Source: an uncultured bacterium | Lineage (GTDB): Bacteria; Bacteroidota; Bacteroidia; Sphingobacteriales; Sphingobacteriaceae | NCBI GenBank assembly: GCA_903828245.1 | Contig: CAIKLP010000008.1 | Span: 1-59,440 of the forward strand | DNA length: 59,440 bases | Reading direction: 5' to 3' | Shown here: piece by piece, positions 7,831 to 18,046 of the stretch | How the letters are laid out: the number at the start of each line of letters is the position of its first letter | How positions within the stretch are numbered: position 1 is the stretch's first letter | The notes under the pieces: model-generated | Told to the model about the DNA's origin: nothing | The model's database searches: none | What the model saw: the letters and a program-made list of their open reading frames with translations, nothing else | Translations under genes and position numbers: made by a program

Positions 7831-8882
7831 TGTATTCAACGGAGCTTTTATTTTTCGGATGTTTTGCGCTATTTATTTTTGCCATGTTGGCCATAGACTT
7901 AGGCGTTTTTAATAAAAAAAACCATATTGTTAAAACCAAAGAAGCCTTCGTGATGAGTGCTATCTGGTTAAGCTTCGCCATCGCTTTTTATATTTTATTG
8001 TTATTTAAAGGGCATTGGATTCACGGCATCAGCGATTTAACATCTTTGCAAGCTGTTATTGCATTAAACCATCAATCCATAGCCATTATTCCAACAAATT
8101 TTTCGGCCAGTTTAGCCAATTACAATCAAAATTTGGCCTTGGAGTTTATGAGTGGTTATTTGGTCGAGTATGCATTATCGGTAGATAATATCTTTGTGAT
8201 CATCTTATTGCTAACCGCATTTAATGTAGCCGAAAAATATTATCACCGTGTTTTATTCTGGGGTATTCTGGGCGCAATTTTGATGCGTTTCCTTTTTATT
8301 TTCTTGGGAGCTACTTTAATTAAAGAATTTGAATGGATATTATATTTATTCGGAATATTTTTATTGTATACAGGATTATCTTTGTTTTTCAAAAAAGAAG
8401 AAACAGAAAAAATTGATACAGAAAATCATCCTGTTGTAAAATTTTTCGCAAAATATTTTAATGTCTTTCCGAGATATGTTGGGAGTAAATTTTTTGTTAA
8501 GAAAAATAAAAAATGGCTAATCACCCCTTTGTTTATTGTATTAATTGTCATCGAGTTTTCAGATTTAATATTTGCAGTAGATTCAATACCTGCCATATTT
8601 TCGATTACTAAAGATCCATTTATTGTTTTTTTCTCTAATATATTTGCCATATTAGGATTGCGTTCTATGTTTTTTTTATTGGTGAATGTGATTCATAAAT
8701 TTCATTATTTAAAAACAGGTTTAGCGGTGTTATTGACATTTATTGGTGTTAAAATGCTGGCCGCACATTGGTTAAAGGCCATTGGATTTGGCACTTTACA
8801 TTCCTTACTATTTATTATTTTTGTATTGCTGAGCAGTATTTTGTTGTCCACTTTTTTTCCAAAAACAACTATTGAGAAATGA
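7830..8882 (+). CDS. TerC family integral membrane protein
   Basis: A 350-residue membrane protein of the TerC/Alx family, whose members are linked to tellurite resistance and, in several bacteria, to manganese export during metalation of exoenzymes. Conserved acidic motifs are ALSVDNIFVIILL (Asp119, Asn120) and EFSDLIFAVDSIPAIF near residues 235-250, within about eight to nine hydrophobic segments. A hydrophilic stretch of about 40 residues (63-105) between early segments is longer than in minimal TerC proteins. Translation is probably coupled at both ends: a one-base overlap with the prenyl synthase and an ATGA overlap with the next gene. Confidence 0.88.
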   Translation: MYSTELLFFGCFALFIFAMLAIDLGVFNKKNHIVKTKEAFVMSAIWLSFAIAFYILLLFKGHWIHGISDLTSLQAVIALNHQSIAIIPTNFSASLANYNQNLALEFMSGYLVEYALSVDNIFVIILLLTAFNVAEKYYHRVLFWGILGAILMRFLFIFLGATLIKEFEWILYLFGIFLLYTGLSLFFKKEETEKIDTENHPVVKFFAKYFNVFPRYVGSKFFVKKNKKWLITPLFIVLIVIEFSDLIFAVDSIPAIFSITKDPFIVFFSNIFAILGLRSMFFLLVNVIHKFHYLKTGLAVLLTFIGVKMLAAHWLKAIGFGTLHSLLFIIFVLLSSILLSTFFPKTTIEK

Positions 8883-9502
8883 TTATGAAAAAGTTTCTAT
8901 TTTTTATGGGCATGTTGCTAGCCTGCATGAATCATGCAATGGCGCAAAGTCCAGAAGCCGATAAACCCATTGTAAAAAAAGTATTCGAAGATTATTATAT
9001 AGGCGAGTACCGTTTTAAAAGTAGAAATAATTGGGTGCTTTTTGGATTTGGCCCAAACATTAAGCCTAGTTTGCCTAATTTCACCAATGCAAACATGGAA
9101 TTAAGTTTTAATTATTATGATCGATTAGATAGATTATGGCAATTGAGTTACCAAGCTAGCACGCTTAATTATTTAGCATTTGGTGGCGCTACTGTTTACC
9201 TTAATGCATTTAATCTAGGTAGAGGAAAAGTAATCGAAAAACAATATTACAAAATAGCTGCCTTTGCTGGTCCTAGTTTAGTCTATACTAATTATTATCC
9301 TTATGATTCTACTAAAACCATTAATCAAGACAAAACATTTGGTATTGGATTGCAAGCACAATTGCAATTTATTGTCAAGCCAGTATATGATTTTGGTTTT
9401 AGCATTAGCCCTTTTGTGAATGTAAATACGGTGCAAACAGTTGCTGGTATTACGCTGGCTATTTATGGGTCAAATGCAATGGAAAGAAAAATTAAATATT
9501 AA
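8879..9502 (+). CDS. exported protein of unknown function
   Basis: A 207-residue protein with a clear signal peptide ending near AMAQ (about residue 23). I do not recognise the family. The mature part alternates polar and aromatic residues with many Tyr, Phe and Asn, and lacks Cys, as in small outer-membrane beta-barrel or periplasmic proteins; that is only a structural impression. The start ATG overlaps the TerC stop (ATGA). A second ATG two codons on is equally possible. The 3' end overlaps the converging GH3 gene by 11 bases. Confidence 0.7.
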   Translation: MIMKKFLFFMGMLLACMNHAMAQSPEADKPIVKKVFEDYYIGEYRFKSRNNWVLFGFGPNIKPSLPNFTNANMELSFNYYDRLDRLWQLSYQASTLNYLAFGGATVYLNAFNLGRGKVIEKQYYKIAAFAGPSLVYTNYYPYDSTKTINQDKTFGIGLQAQLQFIVKPVYDFGFSISPFVNVNTVQTVAGITLAIYGSNAMERKIKY

Positions 9503-11006
9503 TCATATTTAAAATTTCATCAACATATTTTCTGTTATTAGCTAAGCGAGGTACTTTATGTTGACCACCAAGCTTGCCTCTGTTTTTCATCCAATTGTAA
9601 AAAGTATCTGCTGGTGCAAGATGAACAATCGGTTTTAACAATGCAATATTGCCTTTTCTTTTTGCTTCGTAATCGGAGTTGATTTCTTTGAGGGCTGCAT
9701 CCAAACAATCTGTAAAAGTATCGAGGTGCTCAGGTGCTTTTTCAAATTCAATAATCCATTCGTGACCGCCAGATTTTTTATCACTAAAATAAATTGGTCC
9801 AGCAGTATAATCTCGAATAGCGGCGTTACAAATACTACAAGCTTTTACCAAGGCTTTTTCGGCATTGTCGATTATAAGTTCTTCTCCAAAAGCATTGATA
9901 AAATGTTTGGTTCGGCCGGTAATTAAAATACGATAAGGGTTAAGGCTAGTAAATTGAACGGTGTCGCCCACTACATAGCGCCATAAACCCCCATTAGTAG
10001 ATATCACGATCGCATAGTTTTTAAATAAACTGACTTCGGCCAATGATAAAGTTTTCGGATTTGCTTCGTCGATGTTTTCTATTGGAATAAATTCATAATA
10101 GATACCATAGTCTAGCATCAATAACATTTCGCTATTCCCTATTTGATCTTGAATGCCAAAAAAACCTTCCGATGCATTATAGGTTTCTAGGTAATACATT
10201 TCTGAAGAAGGAATTAATTTTTGAAATTGTTCGCGGTATGGCGCAAAATTAACGGCACCATGAAAATACAATTCTAAATTGGGCCAAACTTCTAATAAAT
10301 TATTTTTACCAGTAATTTCCAAAATTCTTTTGGCCAATAAAACCGTCCAAGTGGGAACTCCAGATATATTGGTAACATTCACATGGATGGTGGCATTGGC
10401 AATGGTTTCTAATTTTTCTTCCCAATGTTCCATGAGCGCAATTGCACTGTTCGGTGTGGTATGGAATTCGGCCCACATGGGCAAATTTTTAATTAATACA
10501 GCAGAAAGATCGCCATAAGAAATTGCTTCGTTTACGGGGCTTATTTGATTGCTTCCGCCCACAATTAAACATTTGCCAGTAAATATTTTTGATTCGGGTT
10601 GATTATTACAATAAATACTTAATAAATCTTTACCTCCCTTGTAATGACACTCCTCTAAAGATTCGTTGCTAACTGGGATGAATTTACTTTTGTCGCTGGT
10701 GGTGCCAGAAGATTTTGCAAACCATTTTATTTCCGAAAACCATAAAACATTTTCTTCCCCTTGCATCATGCGCTCAATGTAGGGTTTGAGCGTGTCGTAG
10801 TTTTGCAATGGAACTCTATTGACAAACTCTTCTCTGGTTTCAATACTTTTGTAATCGTATTTTCTACCCCATTCGGTATTTCTAGCGCTGTTAATTAAAT
10901 TAAATAGCCATTCCTCTTGCACTTCGTTTGGATACTTCATAAAGAATTCAATTTGATGAATTCTTTTTTTCATAATCCAAGAAAGGATGGAGTTTACAAC
11001 GGTCAT
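9492..11006 (-). CDS. GH3 family acyl-adenylating protein
   Basis: A 504-residue member of the GH3 family (ANL superfamily), best known in plants as enzymes joining amino acids to jasmonate or auxin through an acyl-adenylate. Bacterial members are uncharacterised. The nucleotide-binding motif WFAKSSGTTSDKSKFIPVS lies near residues 88-106. YNASEGFFGIQD and FGEELIIDNAEKAL mark the later adenylation motifs. It is the last gene of recJ-lptB-GH3 with gaps of 3 and 4 bases, an order often kept in Bacteroidota. The lptB neighbour hints at an envelope or lipid substrate, but that is inference. Confidence 0.85.
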   Translation of the reverse strand: MTVVNSILSWIMKKRIHQIEFFMKYPNEVQEEWLFNLINSARNTEWGRKYDYKSIETREEFVNRVPLQNYDTLKPYIERMMQGEENVLWFSEIKWFAKSSGTTSDKSKFIPVSNESLEECHYKGGKDLLSIYCNNQPESKIFTGKCLIVGGSNQISPVNEAISYGDLSAVLIKNLPMWAEFHTTPNSAIALMEHWEEKLETIANATIHVNVTNISGVPTWTVLLAKRILEITGKNNLLEVWPNLELYFHGAVNFAPYREQFQKLIPSSEMYYLETYNASEGFFGIQDQIGNSEMLLMLDYGIYYEFIPIENIDEANPKTLSLAEVSLFKNYAIVISTNGGLWRYVVGDTVQFTSLNPYRILITGRTKHFINAFGEELIIDNAEKALVKACSICNAAIRDYTAGPIYFSDKKSGGHEWIIEFEKAPEHLDTFTDCLDAALKEINSDYEAKRKGNIALLKPIVHLAPADTFYNWMKNRGKLGGQHKVPRLANNRKYVDEILNMINI

Positions 11007-11010
11007 TTGA

Positions 11011-11748
11011 TTAGATGGCTTTGGGTCTTAATACAAAATTCTTACCTAAATATACGCGTCGAACTTGTTCGTCTGCGGCTAGCTCTTCTGCAGTGCCAGA
11101 TTTTAAAATAGATCCTTCAAATAGTAAATAAGCACGATCGGTAATCGAAAGTGTTTCTTGCACATTATGATCGGTAATTAAAATGCCAATATTTTTCTTT
11201 TTTAATTTGGAAACAATTGTTTGAATCTCTTCAACGGCAATAGGATCAACACCTGCAAAAGGTTCGTCTAGTAATATGAAATTTGGATTTGCAGCTAATG
11301 CCCTTGCAATTTCGGTTCTTCTTCTTTCTCCACCAGATAATAAGTCGCCTTGATTTTTCCTAACTTTACTTAAACTGAATTCTTCGATGAGTTCTTCTAA
11401 TTTATCTTTTTGTTCCGATTTAGAAAGGTTGGTCATTTCTAAAATGGCTAAAATATTTTCTTCTACGGTTAGTTTTCTAAACACCGAAGCTTCTTGTGCT
11501 AAATATCCAATGCCCTTTTGGGCTCTTTTATACATAGGCTCTTGGGTAATTTCTTCGTTTTGAAGAAATATTTTTCCCGAATTTGGTTTAATTAACCCTA
11601 CGATCATATAAAAAGAAGTTGTTTTTCCTGCGCCATTTGGCCCAAGTAGTCCAACAATTTCTCCTTGTTTTACATTAAAAGAAACATCGTTTACTACGGT
11701 TCTTTTTTTGTAGGTTTTAATGAGGTGTTCGGCTCTTAATTCTAACAT
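11011..11748 (-). CDS. lptB: LPS export ABC transporter ATPase LptB
   Basis: Cytoplasmic ATPase of the LptBFGC complex, which extracts lipopolysaccharide from the inner membrane and drives it to the cell surface. Walker A is GPNGAGKTT (residues 36-44), the signature LSGGE is at 137-141, and Walker B ends in Asp161 with catalytic Glu162 ([13 protein letters not shown]). The early stretch [18 protein letters not shown] and the 245-residue length fit LptB rather than a generic ABC ATPase. It is the middle gene of the recJ-lptB-GH3 operon. No lptF, lptG or lptC gene is in this window. Confidence 0.93.
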   Translation of the reverse strand: MLELRAEHLIKTYKKRTVVNDVSFNVKQGEIVGLLGPNGAGKTTSFYMIVGLIKPNSGKIFLQNEEITQEPMYKRAQKGIGYLAQEASVFRKLTVEENILAILEMTNLSKSEQKDKLEELIEEFSLSKVRKNQGDLLSGGERRRTEIARALAANPNFILLDEPFAGVDPIAVEEIQTIVSKLKKKNIGILITDHNVQETLSITDRAYLLFEGSILKSGTAEELAADEQVRRVYLGKNFVLRPKAI

Positions 11749-11751
11749 ATA

Positions 11752-13464
11752 TTACGATTGAATTCGGATGTCTTTAATATTTAATTGTATGCTTGTTTTT
11801 TCTCTCCAAGTATTTTCTTCAATGGTATAACAAATATCAAATGGAATACCTGGCACTAATTTATCTTTTAAATTTCCTAAACCAAAGGCAATACAATCAA
11901 ATGCGTAACTTCCTTGTTGAACAACGGAAAATTTAAGGTGATTGTTATTTTGTTTGCCCACTAATTGTGCAGGGCTAGCTAGTTGCACCAGAGAAGAAAT
12001 AAATACAGGTTTCATATTTCCTGGTCCGAATGGTGCAAACTGTTTTAATATGGCATTCGTTTTGGTCGAAAATTCTGCCAAATTCATTTCGCATTCTATG
12101 GCAATTTCTGCTTGTAAAGAATAATCATGAATAGAAGCGGCTACAATTTCTTCGAATTTTTCTTGAAAGGCAGGAATTTGATCGATGTGCATGGTTAAAC
12201 CTGCAGCATATTTATGTCCACCATATTGAATGAGCAAATCGCTACAAGCGCTGATGGCTTCGTAAATATCAAAACCATTTACCGAACGAGCGGAGCCCGC
12301 TGCTAAACCATTAGATTCGGTTAAAATAATGGTGGGTTTATAATGCTTTTCGATTAACCTAGAGGCTACAATTCCTATCACCCCTTTATGCCAAGATGCA
12401 TCGAATAAAACGGTTGATTTTTTTTGATGTAAATCGAAGTTTTCTTCGATCATTTGCAAAGCCGATAGCGTAATGGATTGATCAAATTCTTTTCTTTCGG
12501 TGTTTTTGGCATCTACAATTTCACAAAAATCAAATGCAGATTGTTCATCTTCCGAAATTAATAAATTAACAGCATGCTTTGCATCATCAATTCTTCCGGC
12601 TGCATTGATTCTTGGACCAATCGCAAAAACAATTTCGTTGATAGATAAATCTGTTTTAGTTGCAGCAATATTCATGAGCGCTTTAAAACCTGGGCGTGGA
12701 TTGCTATTTAATTGTTGCAAGCCAAAATAAGCCAGAGTTCTGTTTTCGCCTGTTAAAGGAACAATATCGGATGCAATACTTACCGCAACTAAATCTAATA
12801 ATGGCAATATAGCGTCCATGTCTATTTGATGAAACTGACAATAGGCCTGCGCTAATTTAAATCCAATCCCACAACCCGAAAGTTCATCATAAGGATATTG
12901 GCAATCTTTTTGTTTAGGGTCTAATACCGCAATAGCAGCAGGAACGGTATCGCCAGGCAAATGGTGATCGCAAATTATAAAATCGATTCCTAAAGAATTG
13001 GCATAAGCTACTTTATCGTTTGCTTTAATACCACAGTCGAGCGCAATGATTAAACTAAAACCATGTTCTTTTGCAAAATCGATACCTGCAGTAGAAATAC
13101 CATAACCTTCTTTGTATCGATCGGGAATATAAAAGTCTAATTTGGAATATTGTGTTTTGAAAAAAGTATAAGTTAATGCAACAGAAGTGGTACCGTCTAC
13201 ATCGTAATCACCGTAAATTAAAATGCGTTCGTTATGGGCAATGGCTTTATTAATTCTGTTAATAGCCAGCTCCATATCTTTCATCAAGAATGGATCGTGC
13301 AAGTGTAAAATAGAGGGTCTAAAAAAATCTTTGGCTTGATCAAAAGTATAGATTCCTCTTTTAGTTAAAAGGGAGGCAATCACCGGGTTTACATTCAGTT
13401 CGCCAGCGAGCCGATCGATTGCGGTTTTATCCGAATGGTTATTTTCTACCCACCTTTTTTCCAT
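11752..13464 (-). CDS. recJ: single-stranded-DNA-specific exonuclease RecJ
   Basis: A 5'-3' exonuclease on single-stranded DNA, acting in recombinational and mismatch repair. The DHH-family motifs are YGDYDVDGTTS (from residue 85) and CDHHLPGD (DHH at 166-168). DHHA1 follows with GGHKYAAGL, and an OB-like C-terminal domain closes the 570-residue protein. I start at the ATG at 13,464 (MEKRWVENN), the usual Bacteroidota N-terminus. The frame is open for 37 more codons upstream, but those residues are not conserved and run into the spacer shared with the divergent MBL gene. It is the first gene of the recJ-lptB-GH3 operon. Confidence 0.93.
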   Translation of the reverse strand: MEKRWVENNHSDKTAIDRLAGELNVNPVIASLLTKRGIYTFDQAKDFFRPSILHLHDPFLMKDMELAINRINKAIAHNERILIYGDYDVDGTTSVALTYTFFKTQYSKLDFYIPDRYKEGYGISTAGIDFAKEHGFSLIIALDCGIKANDKVAYANSLGIDFIICDHHLPGDTVPAAIAVLDPKQKDCQYPYDELSGCGIGFKLAQAYCQFHQIDMDAILPLLDLVAVSIASDIVPLTGENRTLAYFGLQQLNSNPRPGFKALMNIAATKTDLSINEIVFAIGPRINAAGRIDDAKHAVNLLISEDEQSAFDFCEIVDAKNTERKEFDQSITLSALQMIEENFDLHQKKSTVLFDASWHKGVIGIVASRLIEKHYKPTIILTESNGLAAGSARSVNGFDIYEAISACSDLLIQYGGHKYAAGLTMHIDQIPAFQEKFEEIVAASIHDYSLQAEIAIECEMNLAEFSTKTNAILKQFAPFGPGNMKPVFISSLVQLASPAQLVGKQNNNHLKFSVVQQGSYAFDCIAFGLGNLKDKLVPGIPFDICYTIEENTWREKTSIQLNIKDIRIQS

Positions 13465-13568
13465 ATCTTTGTAAACAGTTTTTGTAAAAATACATTTTTC
13501 AATCCAAAAATTGAGACAAAATACAAAGGCTTGTCGGTATTTTAAACCGCATAAATGAAAATAATAAG

Positions 13569-14345
13569 ATGACAAAGCTTGTAGTACTTACCGAGGGGCA
13601 ATATTCTGTAGACCAATCCAAAAAGTTTATTCCTTTAGATCCAATTTTACATGATCCAAGAGACAGACCGGCATCTATATTTGTTCATGTGCAACCCTTT
13701 TTATTACAAACCGAACATGATTTACTTTTATTTGATACTGGCTTAGGCTATGCAAATGCAGCAGGCGAATTAGTGATACACGAAGCCATTAAAAATGCTG
13801 GATTTGATCCATCAGATGTTACTAAAGTTTTAATGAGTCATTTGCATTTTGACCACGCAGGTGGAATGGTATACGAAAAAGAAGGTAGCACCTATTTAAG
13901 TTTTCCAAATGCAAGTTATTATATTCAACAAGAAGAATTAAATTTTGCTTTGACACATGCCACGCAGTCTTACCGTTTAGCGCCTTTAGAATTTTTAAGA
14001 AGATCTGATGCATTGGTTTTATTAGATGGAAATGGAACCATTGATGGGTATATCGATTATGAAATAACCGGAGGACATTGCCCCTTTCATCAAGTGTTTA
14101 AAGTGCATACAGCCAAGGAGATTTATTTTTTCGGAGGAGATGTTTTGCCAGAAGCCATGCAAGTGGTAAGGCGTCTAATTGCTAAATATGATTTTGACGG
14201 GAGAAAAGCGATGGAGTTAAGAAATCAATTTGCAGCACAAGCAGTGCAAGAAAATTGGAATTGTTTAATGTATCACGACCGGCAACATGCGCTTACCAAA
14301 TTTGAAATGATAGCAGATGCAGTAGCAATAAAAAAGCCTTTCTAA
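13569..14345 (+). CDS. metallo-beta-lactamase-fold hydrolase
   Basis: A 258-residue MBL-fold hydrolase. The metal-binding motif HLHFDH is at residues 91-96. Further metal ligands are likely the His in the GGHCPFHQ segment and the Asp in FFGGDVLPE. The arrangement is closest to the lactonase/AHL-lactonase-like and PhnP/glyoxalase-like groups, but the substrate cannot be told from sequence. It is divergent from recJ with a spacer of about 104 bases. The last codons and the stop lie inside the left arm of a terminator hairpin. Confidence 0.83.
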   Translation: MTKLVVLTEGQYSVDQSKKFIPLDPILHDPRDRPASIFVHVQPFLLQTEHDLLLFDTGLGYANAAGELVIHEAIKNAGFDPSDVTKVLMSHLHFDHAGGMVYEKEGSTYLSFPNASYYIQQEELNFALTHATQSYRLAPLEFLRRSDALVLLDGNGTIDGYIDYEITGGHCPFHQVFKVHTAKEIYFFGGDVLPEAMQVVRRLIAKYDFDGRKAMELRNQFAAQAVQENWNCLMYHDRQHALTKFEMIADAVAIKKPF

Positions 14346-14367
14346 AAAAATTAGAAAGGCTTTTTTT
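14329..14367. terminator. bidirectional intrinsic terminator
   Basis: A stem of AAAAAGCCTTTCTAA against TTAGAAAGGCTTTTT with A and T runs on the two sides serves the MBL gene (plus) and the yceI gene (minus). The left arm includes the last four codons and the stop of the MBL gene. Confidence 0.85.
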
Positions 14368-14387
14368 ATAGGATAAATTTTATTGCT

Positions 14388-14981
14388 TTATTTTTTTGCA
14401 ACTAAATTTACTGTGATTTCGAATTCGTCATCAATTGCTTTGTCGCCAATGCTTTCGAAGAATGATTTTGAACCATATTTGATGTCAAATTTAGTTCTAT
14501 CAATACGAATAGTAGATACCGCAACTAATACCTCACCTTTTTTGCTAATGGCAGCAGGGAAAGTAATCGCATTTGTAATTCCTTTAATAGTTAAGTTCGC
14601 TTCGATGTTCGCTTTGTTAGCCGACTCGTAACTTACTTTATTAATGTTTAATTGTACAGTAGGATATTTTGCGATACTGAAAAAATCATCAGATCTTAAA
14701 TGACCAATTAATTTATCAGCCCATTCGCCAGTTAAATCTGTGCATTTGATACTGTTCATGTCAATTACAAACGATCCGCCAGTAATGTTATCATCTACCA
14801 TCGTTAATCCACCCGAAGCCAATGCAATTGTTCCACCATGTTGACCAGTTACTTTTTTTGCTAACCAGTTAATAGAACTTGCGGTGCCGTCAACTTTATA
14901 GTTTGCCGATTTTGCTTTTGGTGCAGCTGTTGCTACAAATCCTGCTACAATAATAGCAAGCGTTAAAATGTGTTTTTTCAT
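14388..14981 (-). CDS. YceI family periplasmic protein
   Basis: A 197-residue exported protein of the YceI family: an extended lipocalin-like beta barrel that binds polyisoprenoids in characterised members. A signal peptide covers about residues 1-23. The core has YKVDGTASSINWLAKKV near the start, then GGLTMVDDNITGGSFVIDM, HLRSDDFFSIAKYPTVQ and LTIKGITNAITFP, all family hallmarks. I use the ATG at 14,981; a TTG seven codons upstream is unlikely because it precedes the signal peptide's charged start. It is monocistronic, with an exact -7 element 18 bases upstream. Confidence 0.92.
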   Translation of the reverse strand: MKKHILTLAIIVAGFVATAAPKAKSANYKVDGTASSINWLAKKVTGQHGGTIALASGGLTMVDDNITGGSFVIDMNSIKCTDLTGEWADKLIGHLRSDDFFSIAKYPTVQLNINKVSYESANKANIEANLTIKGITNAITFPAAISKKGEVLVAVSTIRIDRTKFDIKYGSKSFFESIGDKAIDDEFEITVNLVAKK

Positions 14982-14999
14982 AATTTTTTTAATTTGATT

Positions 15000-15007
15000 C
15001 AAAGATA
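15000..15007 (-). promoter_or_regulatory. promoter -7 element for yceI
   Basis: The minus strand reads TATCTTTG, an exact match to TAnnTTTG, 18 bases upstream of the ATG at 14,981. The -33 region is not clear. Confidence 0.5.
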
Positions 15008-15058
15008 GTAAAATAAATGTTATAACATCTAATATTGAAATTATTTTTCATTGTTCTT

Positions 15059-15106
15059 AAAAAAGCATAAAAAAAGGGCATAAGCCCCCTTTTTTATGCT
15101 TTTTTA
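15059..15106 (-). terminator. intrinsic terminator of gcvP
   Basis: A long A/T-flanked hairpin (GCATAAAAAAGGG paired with CCCTTTTTTATGC around a short loop) lies just after the gcvP stop codon and is followed by T on the minus strand. Confidence 0.8.
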
Positions 15107-15109
15107 TTA

Positions 15110-17974
15110 TTATTCTGCATAGCTCTCTATAGGAGGGCAAGCGCAAATAAGCGTTCTGTCGCCATGGGTATCGTTAACTCTACCAACAGAAGGCCAAAAC
15201 TTATTGTTTTTAACCCATGATAATGGATAGGCTGCTTTTTGTCTAGTATAACTATGATTCCATTCGTTGCCTGTAATTACCGCTGCAGTATGAGGTGCGT
15301 TTTTCAATACATTGTCTAACTTGTCTACATTACCTTGCTCCACTTCTTGAATTTCATGATAAATGGAAATCAACGCATCGCAGAATCTATCTAGTTCTGA
15401 TTTTGGTTCGCTCTCGGTTGGTTCGATCATGATAGTACCTGCAACTGGAAACGAAACAGTGGGTGCATGGAAACCATAATCCATTAATCTTTTGGCAATG
15501 TCGGTTACTTCGATGCCAAAGTTTTTAAACATTCTGCAATCAACAATCATTTCGTGTGCACAACGTCCGTTGCTTCCTGCATATAAAATTTGATAATGTT
15601 TTTCTAAACGGCTCTTAATGTAATTCGCATTTAAGATGGCATATTTAGTAGCGTTGGTTAAACCCTCACTACCCATCATAGCAATATATGCATGAGAGAT
15701 TAATAAAATACTTGCGCTACCATAAGGAGCTGCAGATACTGCAGGTATTGCTTTTGCGCCACCTGTTTTTACTATACTGTGTCCTGGTAAAAATGGAGAT
15801 AAATGTTTAGCCACACCAATGGGTCCCATACCTGGGCCACCACCACCATGCGGAATACAGAATGTTTTATGCAAATTTAAGTGACAAACATCTGCGCCAA
15901 TTGCGGCAGGACTTGTTAAGCCTACTTGTGCATTCATGTTCGCACCATCCATGTAAACTTGTCCGCCATGTTCATGAATCAATGCGCAAATTTCTTGAAT
16001 TGATTCTTCGAACACCCCATGTGTAGATGGATAAGTCACCATCAATGCCGCTAAATTTTCTTTATTAGCAATGGCATGTTGGCGTAAATCTGCTACATCA
16101 ATGTTTCCTTTTTCATCACATTTAGTAACAATGATTTTAAATCCAGCCATAGAGGCACTCGCAGGATTGGTACCATGTGCAGACGAAGGAATTAACACAA
16201 TATTACGATGGCCTTCTCCTTTGTCTTTTAAATATTCACGAATAACCATTAAGCCAGCATACTCGCCTTGTGCACCTGCGTTAGGTTGTAAGCTCATAGC
16301 ATCAAAGCCAGTAATTTCGCATAATGCTTTTTCTAGTTCAGAAAAAATTTGCATGTAACCGCCTACCTGATTGCTAGGTGCAAATGGATGTAGTTTTCCA
16401 AATTCTGCCCAGGTTACCGGAATCATTTCGGTTGTTGCATTTAGTTTCATGGTACAAGAACCTAAAGCAATCATCGAATGACATAAAGAAAGATCTTTTG
16501 CTTCTAATGATTTTATATAACGCAACATTTCGTGTTCCGAATGATGCGAATTAAAAATACGGTGAGTTAAAATGTCCGATTGGCGTTCGTTATTATTTCC
16601 TAAATGAGCACTTACTTTAATATTTAATTGAAAATCTGCCGCAGATTTACCAATCATTTTTGCAAATATTTCTGCAATTTTTTGAATGTCTGCTACTTGG
16701 GTAGTTTCGTCAATGGCAATGTATATATGCTTTCCATCATATCTAAAATTCATTTCATTGTCTATCGCATCTTTATGAATGGCAGCTAATTGATCACCAA
16801 CATTTATTTTTAAAGTATCGAAATAGTTTTTATTTTCTTGAACATAACCTAATTGAGTTAAGGCATCAGAAAGGCAAACAGCTAAACCATGAATTCTACC
16901 AGCAATTTTTTTCAAGCCAGTAGGGCCATGATAAATGGCATACATAGAAGCCATAATAGCCAGTAGCGCTTGAGCGGTACAAATGTTGGAAGTCGCTTTG
17001 TCTCTTCTAATGTGTTGTTCCCTTGTTTGTAAAGCCATTCTCAATGCAGGCTCACCGTGCGCATCAATTGATACACCAATAATTCTACCTGGCATCGATC
17101 TTTTGTATTCTTCTTTAGTTGCAAAGAAGGCGGCATGTGGACCACCATATCCCATAGGAATACCAAAGCGTTGAGAAGAACCTACAACAATGTCTGCACC
17201 AAATTCTGAAGGTGGCGTAAGTAAAACTAAACTCATGATGTCTGCTGCAACAGTTAGTTTAATATCTAAGCTTTGACATTTGCTAGCAAAATCTTGGTAA
17301 TTATAAATGTTACCATTACCCGCAGGGTATTGAACAATGGCACCAAACATTTTATCGGTTAAATGCACGGTTTCGTGATCGCCAATTATTAATTCGATGC
17401 CCAATGGATTGGCACGTGTTTTTAAAATATCAATGGTTTGAGGCAATACCTCTTGCGAAACAAAGTAAATAGATGCGTCATCGTTTTTTCTTAAAGAATA
17501 CTGCATAAACATTGCTTCGGCAGCTGCAGTACCTTCATCTAATAATGAAGCATTTGCAATTTGCATACCGGTTAAATCTAATACCATTGTTTGGTAATTT
17601 AACAAGGCTTGCAAACGACCTTGCGCAATTTCTGCTTGGTAAGGAGTATATTGTGTATACCATCCTGGATTTTCTAAAATATTTCTTTGAATAACGCCAG
17701 GGGTAATACAATCATGGTAACCTAAACCAATATATGATTTGAAAACTTTATTTTGACTTGCAATTTTTTTCAAGTCGCTTAAATAATTCGCTTCCGATTT
17801 TGCTGCAGGTAATCGAAGGGCTTGTGCCAATCTAATTTTTGCAGGAACAGTTTGTTCGATTAACGTATCAATAGAATTTACACCAATGCTGGCTAACATT
17901 TTTTCTGTGTCTGAAACATTTGGCGAAATGTGTCTATTTTCGAATTTTTCTGAGTATTGAATATCTAGGTTCAT
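15110..17974 (-). CDS. gcvP: glycine dehydrogenase (decarboxylating), P-protein
   Basis: P-protein of the glycine cleavage system: decarboxylates glycine on PLP and passes the aminomethyl group to lipoylated H-protein. The 954 residues are the fused single-chain form in which the N-terminal half and the catalytic C-terminal half are joined. The PLP lysine is Lys703 in [17 protein letters not shown], next to the Gly-rich loop. [16 protein letters not shown] and the C-terminal [12 protein letters not shown] are also typical. gcvT and gcvH are not in the window. It lies downstream of selD, but a 72-base gap with a possible promoter suggests separate transcription. Confidence 0.96.
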   Translation of the reverse strand: MNLDIQYSEKFENRHISPNVSDTEKMLASIGVNSIDTLIEQTVPAKIRLAQALRLPAAKSEANYLSDLKKIASQNKVFKSYIGLGYHDCITPGVIQRNILENPGWYTQYTPYQAEIAQGRLQALLNYQTMVLDLTGMQIANASLLDEGTAAAEAMFMQYSLRKNDDASIYFVSQEVLPQTIDILKTRANPLGIELIIGDHETVHLTDKMFGAIVQYPAGNGNIYNYQDFASKCQSLDIKLTVAADIMSLVLLTPPSEFGADIVVGSSQRFGIPMGYGGPHAAFFATKEEYKRSMPGRIIGVSIDAHGEPALRMALQTREQHIRRDKATSNICTAQALLAIMASMYAIYHGPTGLKKIAGRIHGLAVCLSDALTQLGYVQENKNYFDTLKINVGDQLAAIHKDAIDNEMNFRYDGKHIYIAIDETTQVADIQKIAEIFAKMIGKSAADFQLNIKVSAHLGNNNERQSDILTHRIFNSHHSEHEMLRYIKSLEAKDLSLCHSMIALGSCTMKLNATTEMIPVTWAEFGKLHPFAPSNQVGGYMQIFSELEKALCEITGFDAMSLQPNAGAQGEYAGLMVIREYLKDKGEGHRNIVLIPSSAHGTNPASASMAGFKIIVTKCDEKGNIDVADLRQHAIANKENLAALMVTYPSTHGVFEESIQEICALIHEHGGQVYMDGANMNAQVGLTSPAAIGADVCHLNLHKTFCIPHGGGGPGMGPIGVAKHLSPFLPGHSIVKTGGAKAIPAVSAAPYGSASILLISHAYIAMMGSEGLTNATKYAILNANYIKSRLEKHYQILYAGSNGRCAHEMIVDCRMFKNFGIEVTDIAKRLMDYGFHAPTVSFPVAGTIMIEPTESEPKSELDRFCDALISIYHEIQEVEQGNVDKLDNVLKNAPHTAAVITGNEWNHSYTRQKAAYPLSWVKNNKFWPSVGRVNDTHGDRTLICACPPIESYAE

Positions 17975-17991
17975 GGTGAAGAATTTGATTG

Positions 17992-17999
17992 CGAAATTA
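17992..17999 (-). promoter_or_regulatory. gcvP: possible gcvP promoter -7 element (variant)
   Basis: The minus strand reads TAATTTCG, one base off TAnnTTTG, 17 bases upstream of the gcvP ATG. It is identical to the variant before ndk. Confidence 0.3.
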
Positions 18000-18046
18000 A
18001 TAAAAAAATTACTGCTTATAAAGGGATAATCGGCATTTATTTTTGA

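Noticed and set aside
13465-13575. 37-residue N-terminal extension of RecJ
   Set aside because: It is not conserved and occupies the spacer with the divergent gene; RecJ starts well at MEKRWVENN.
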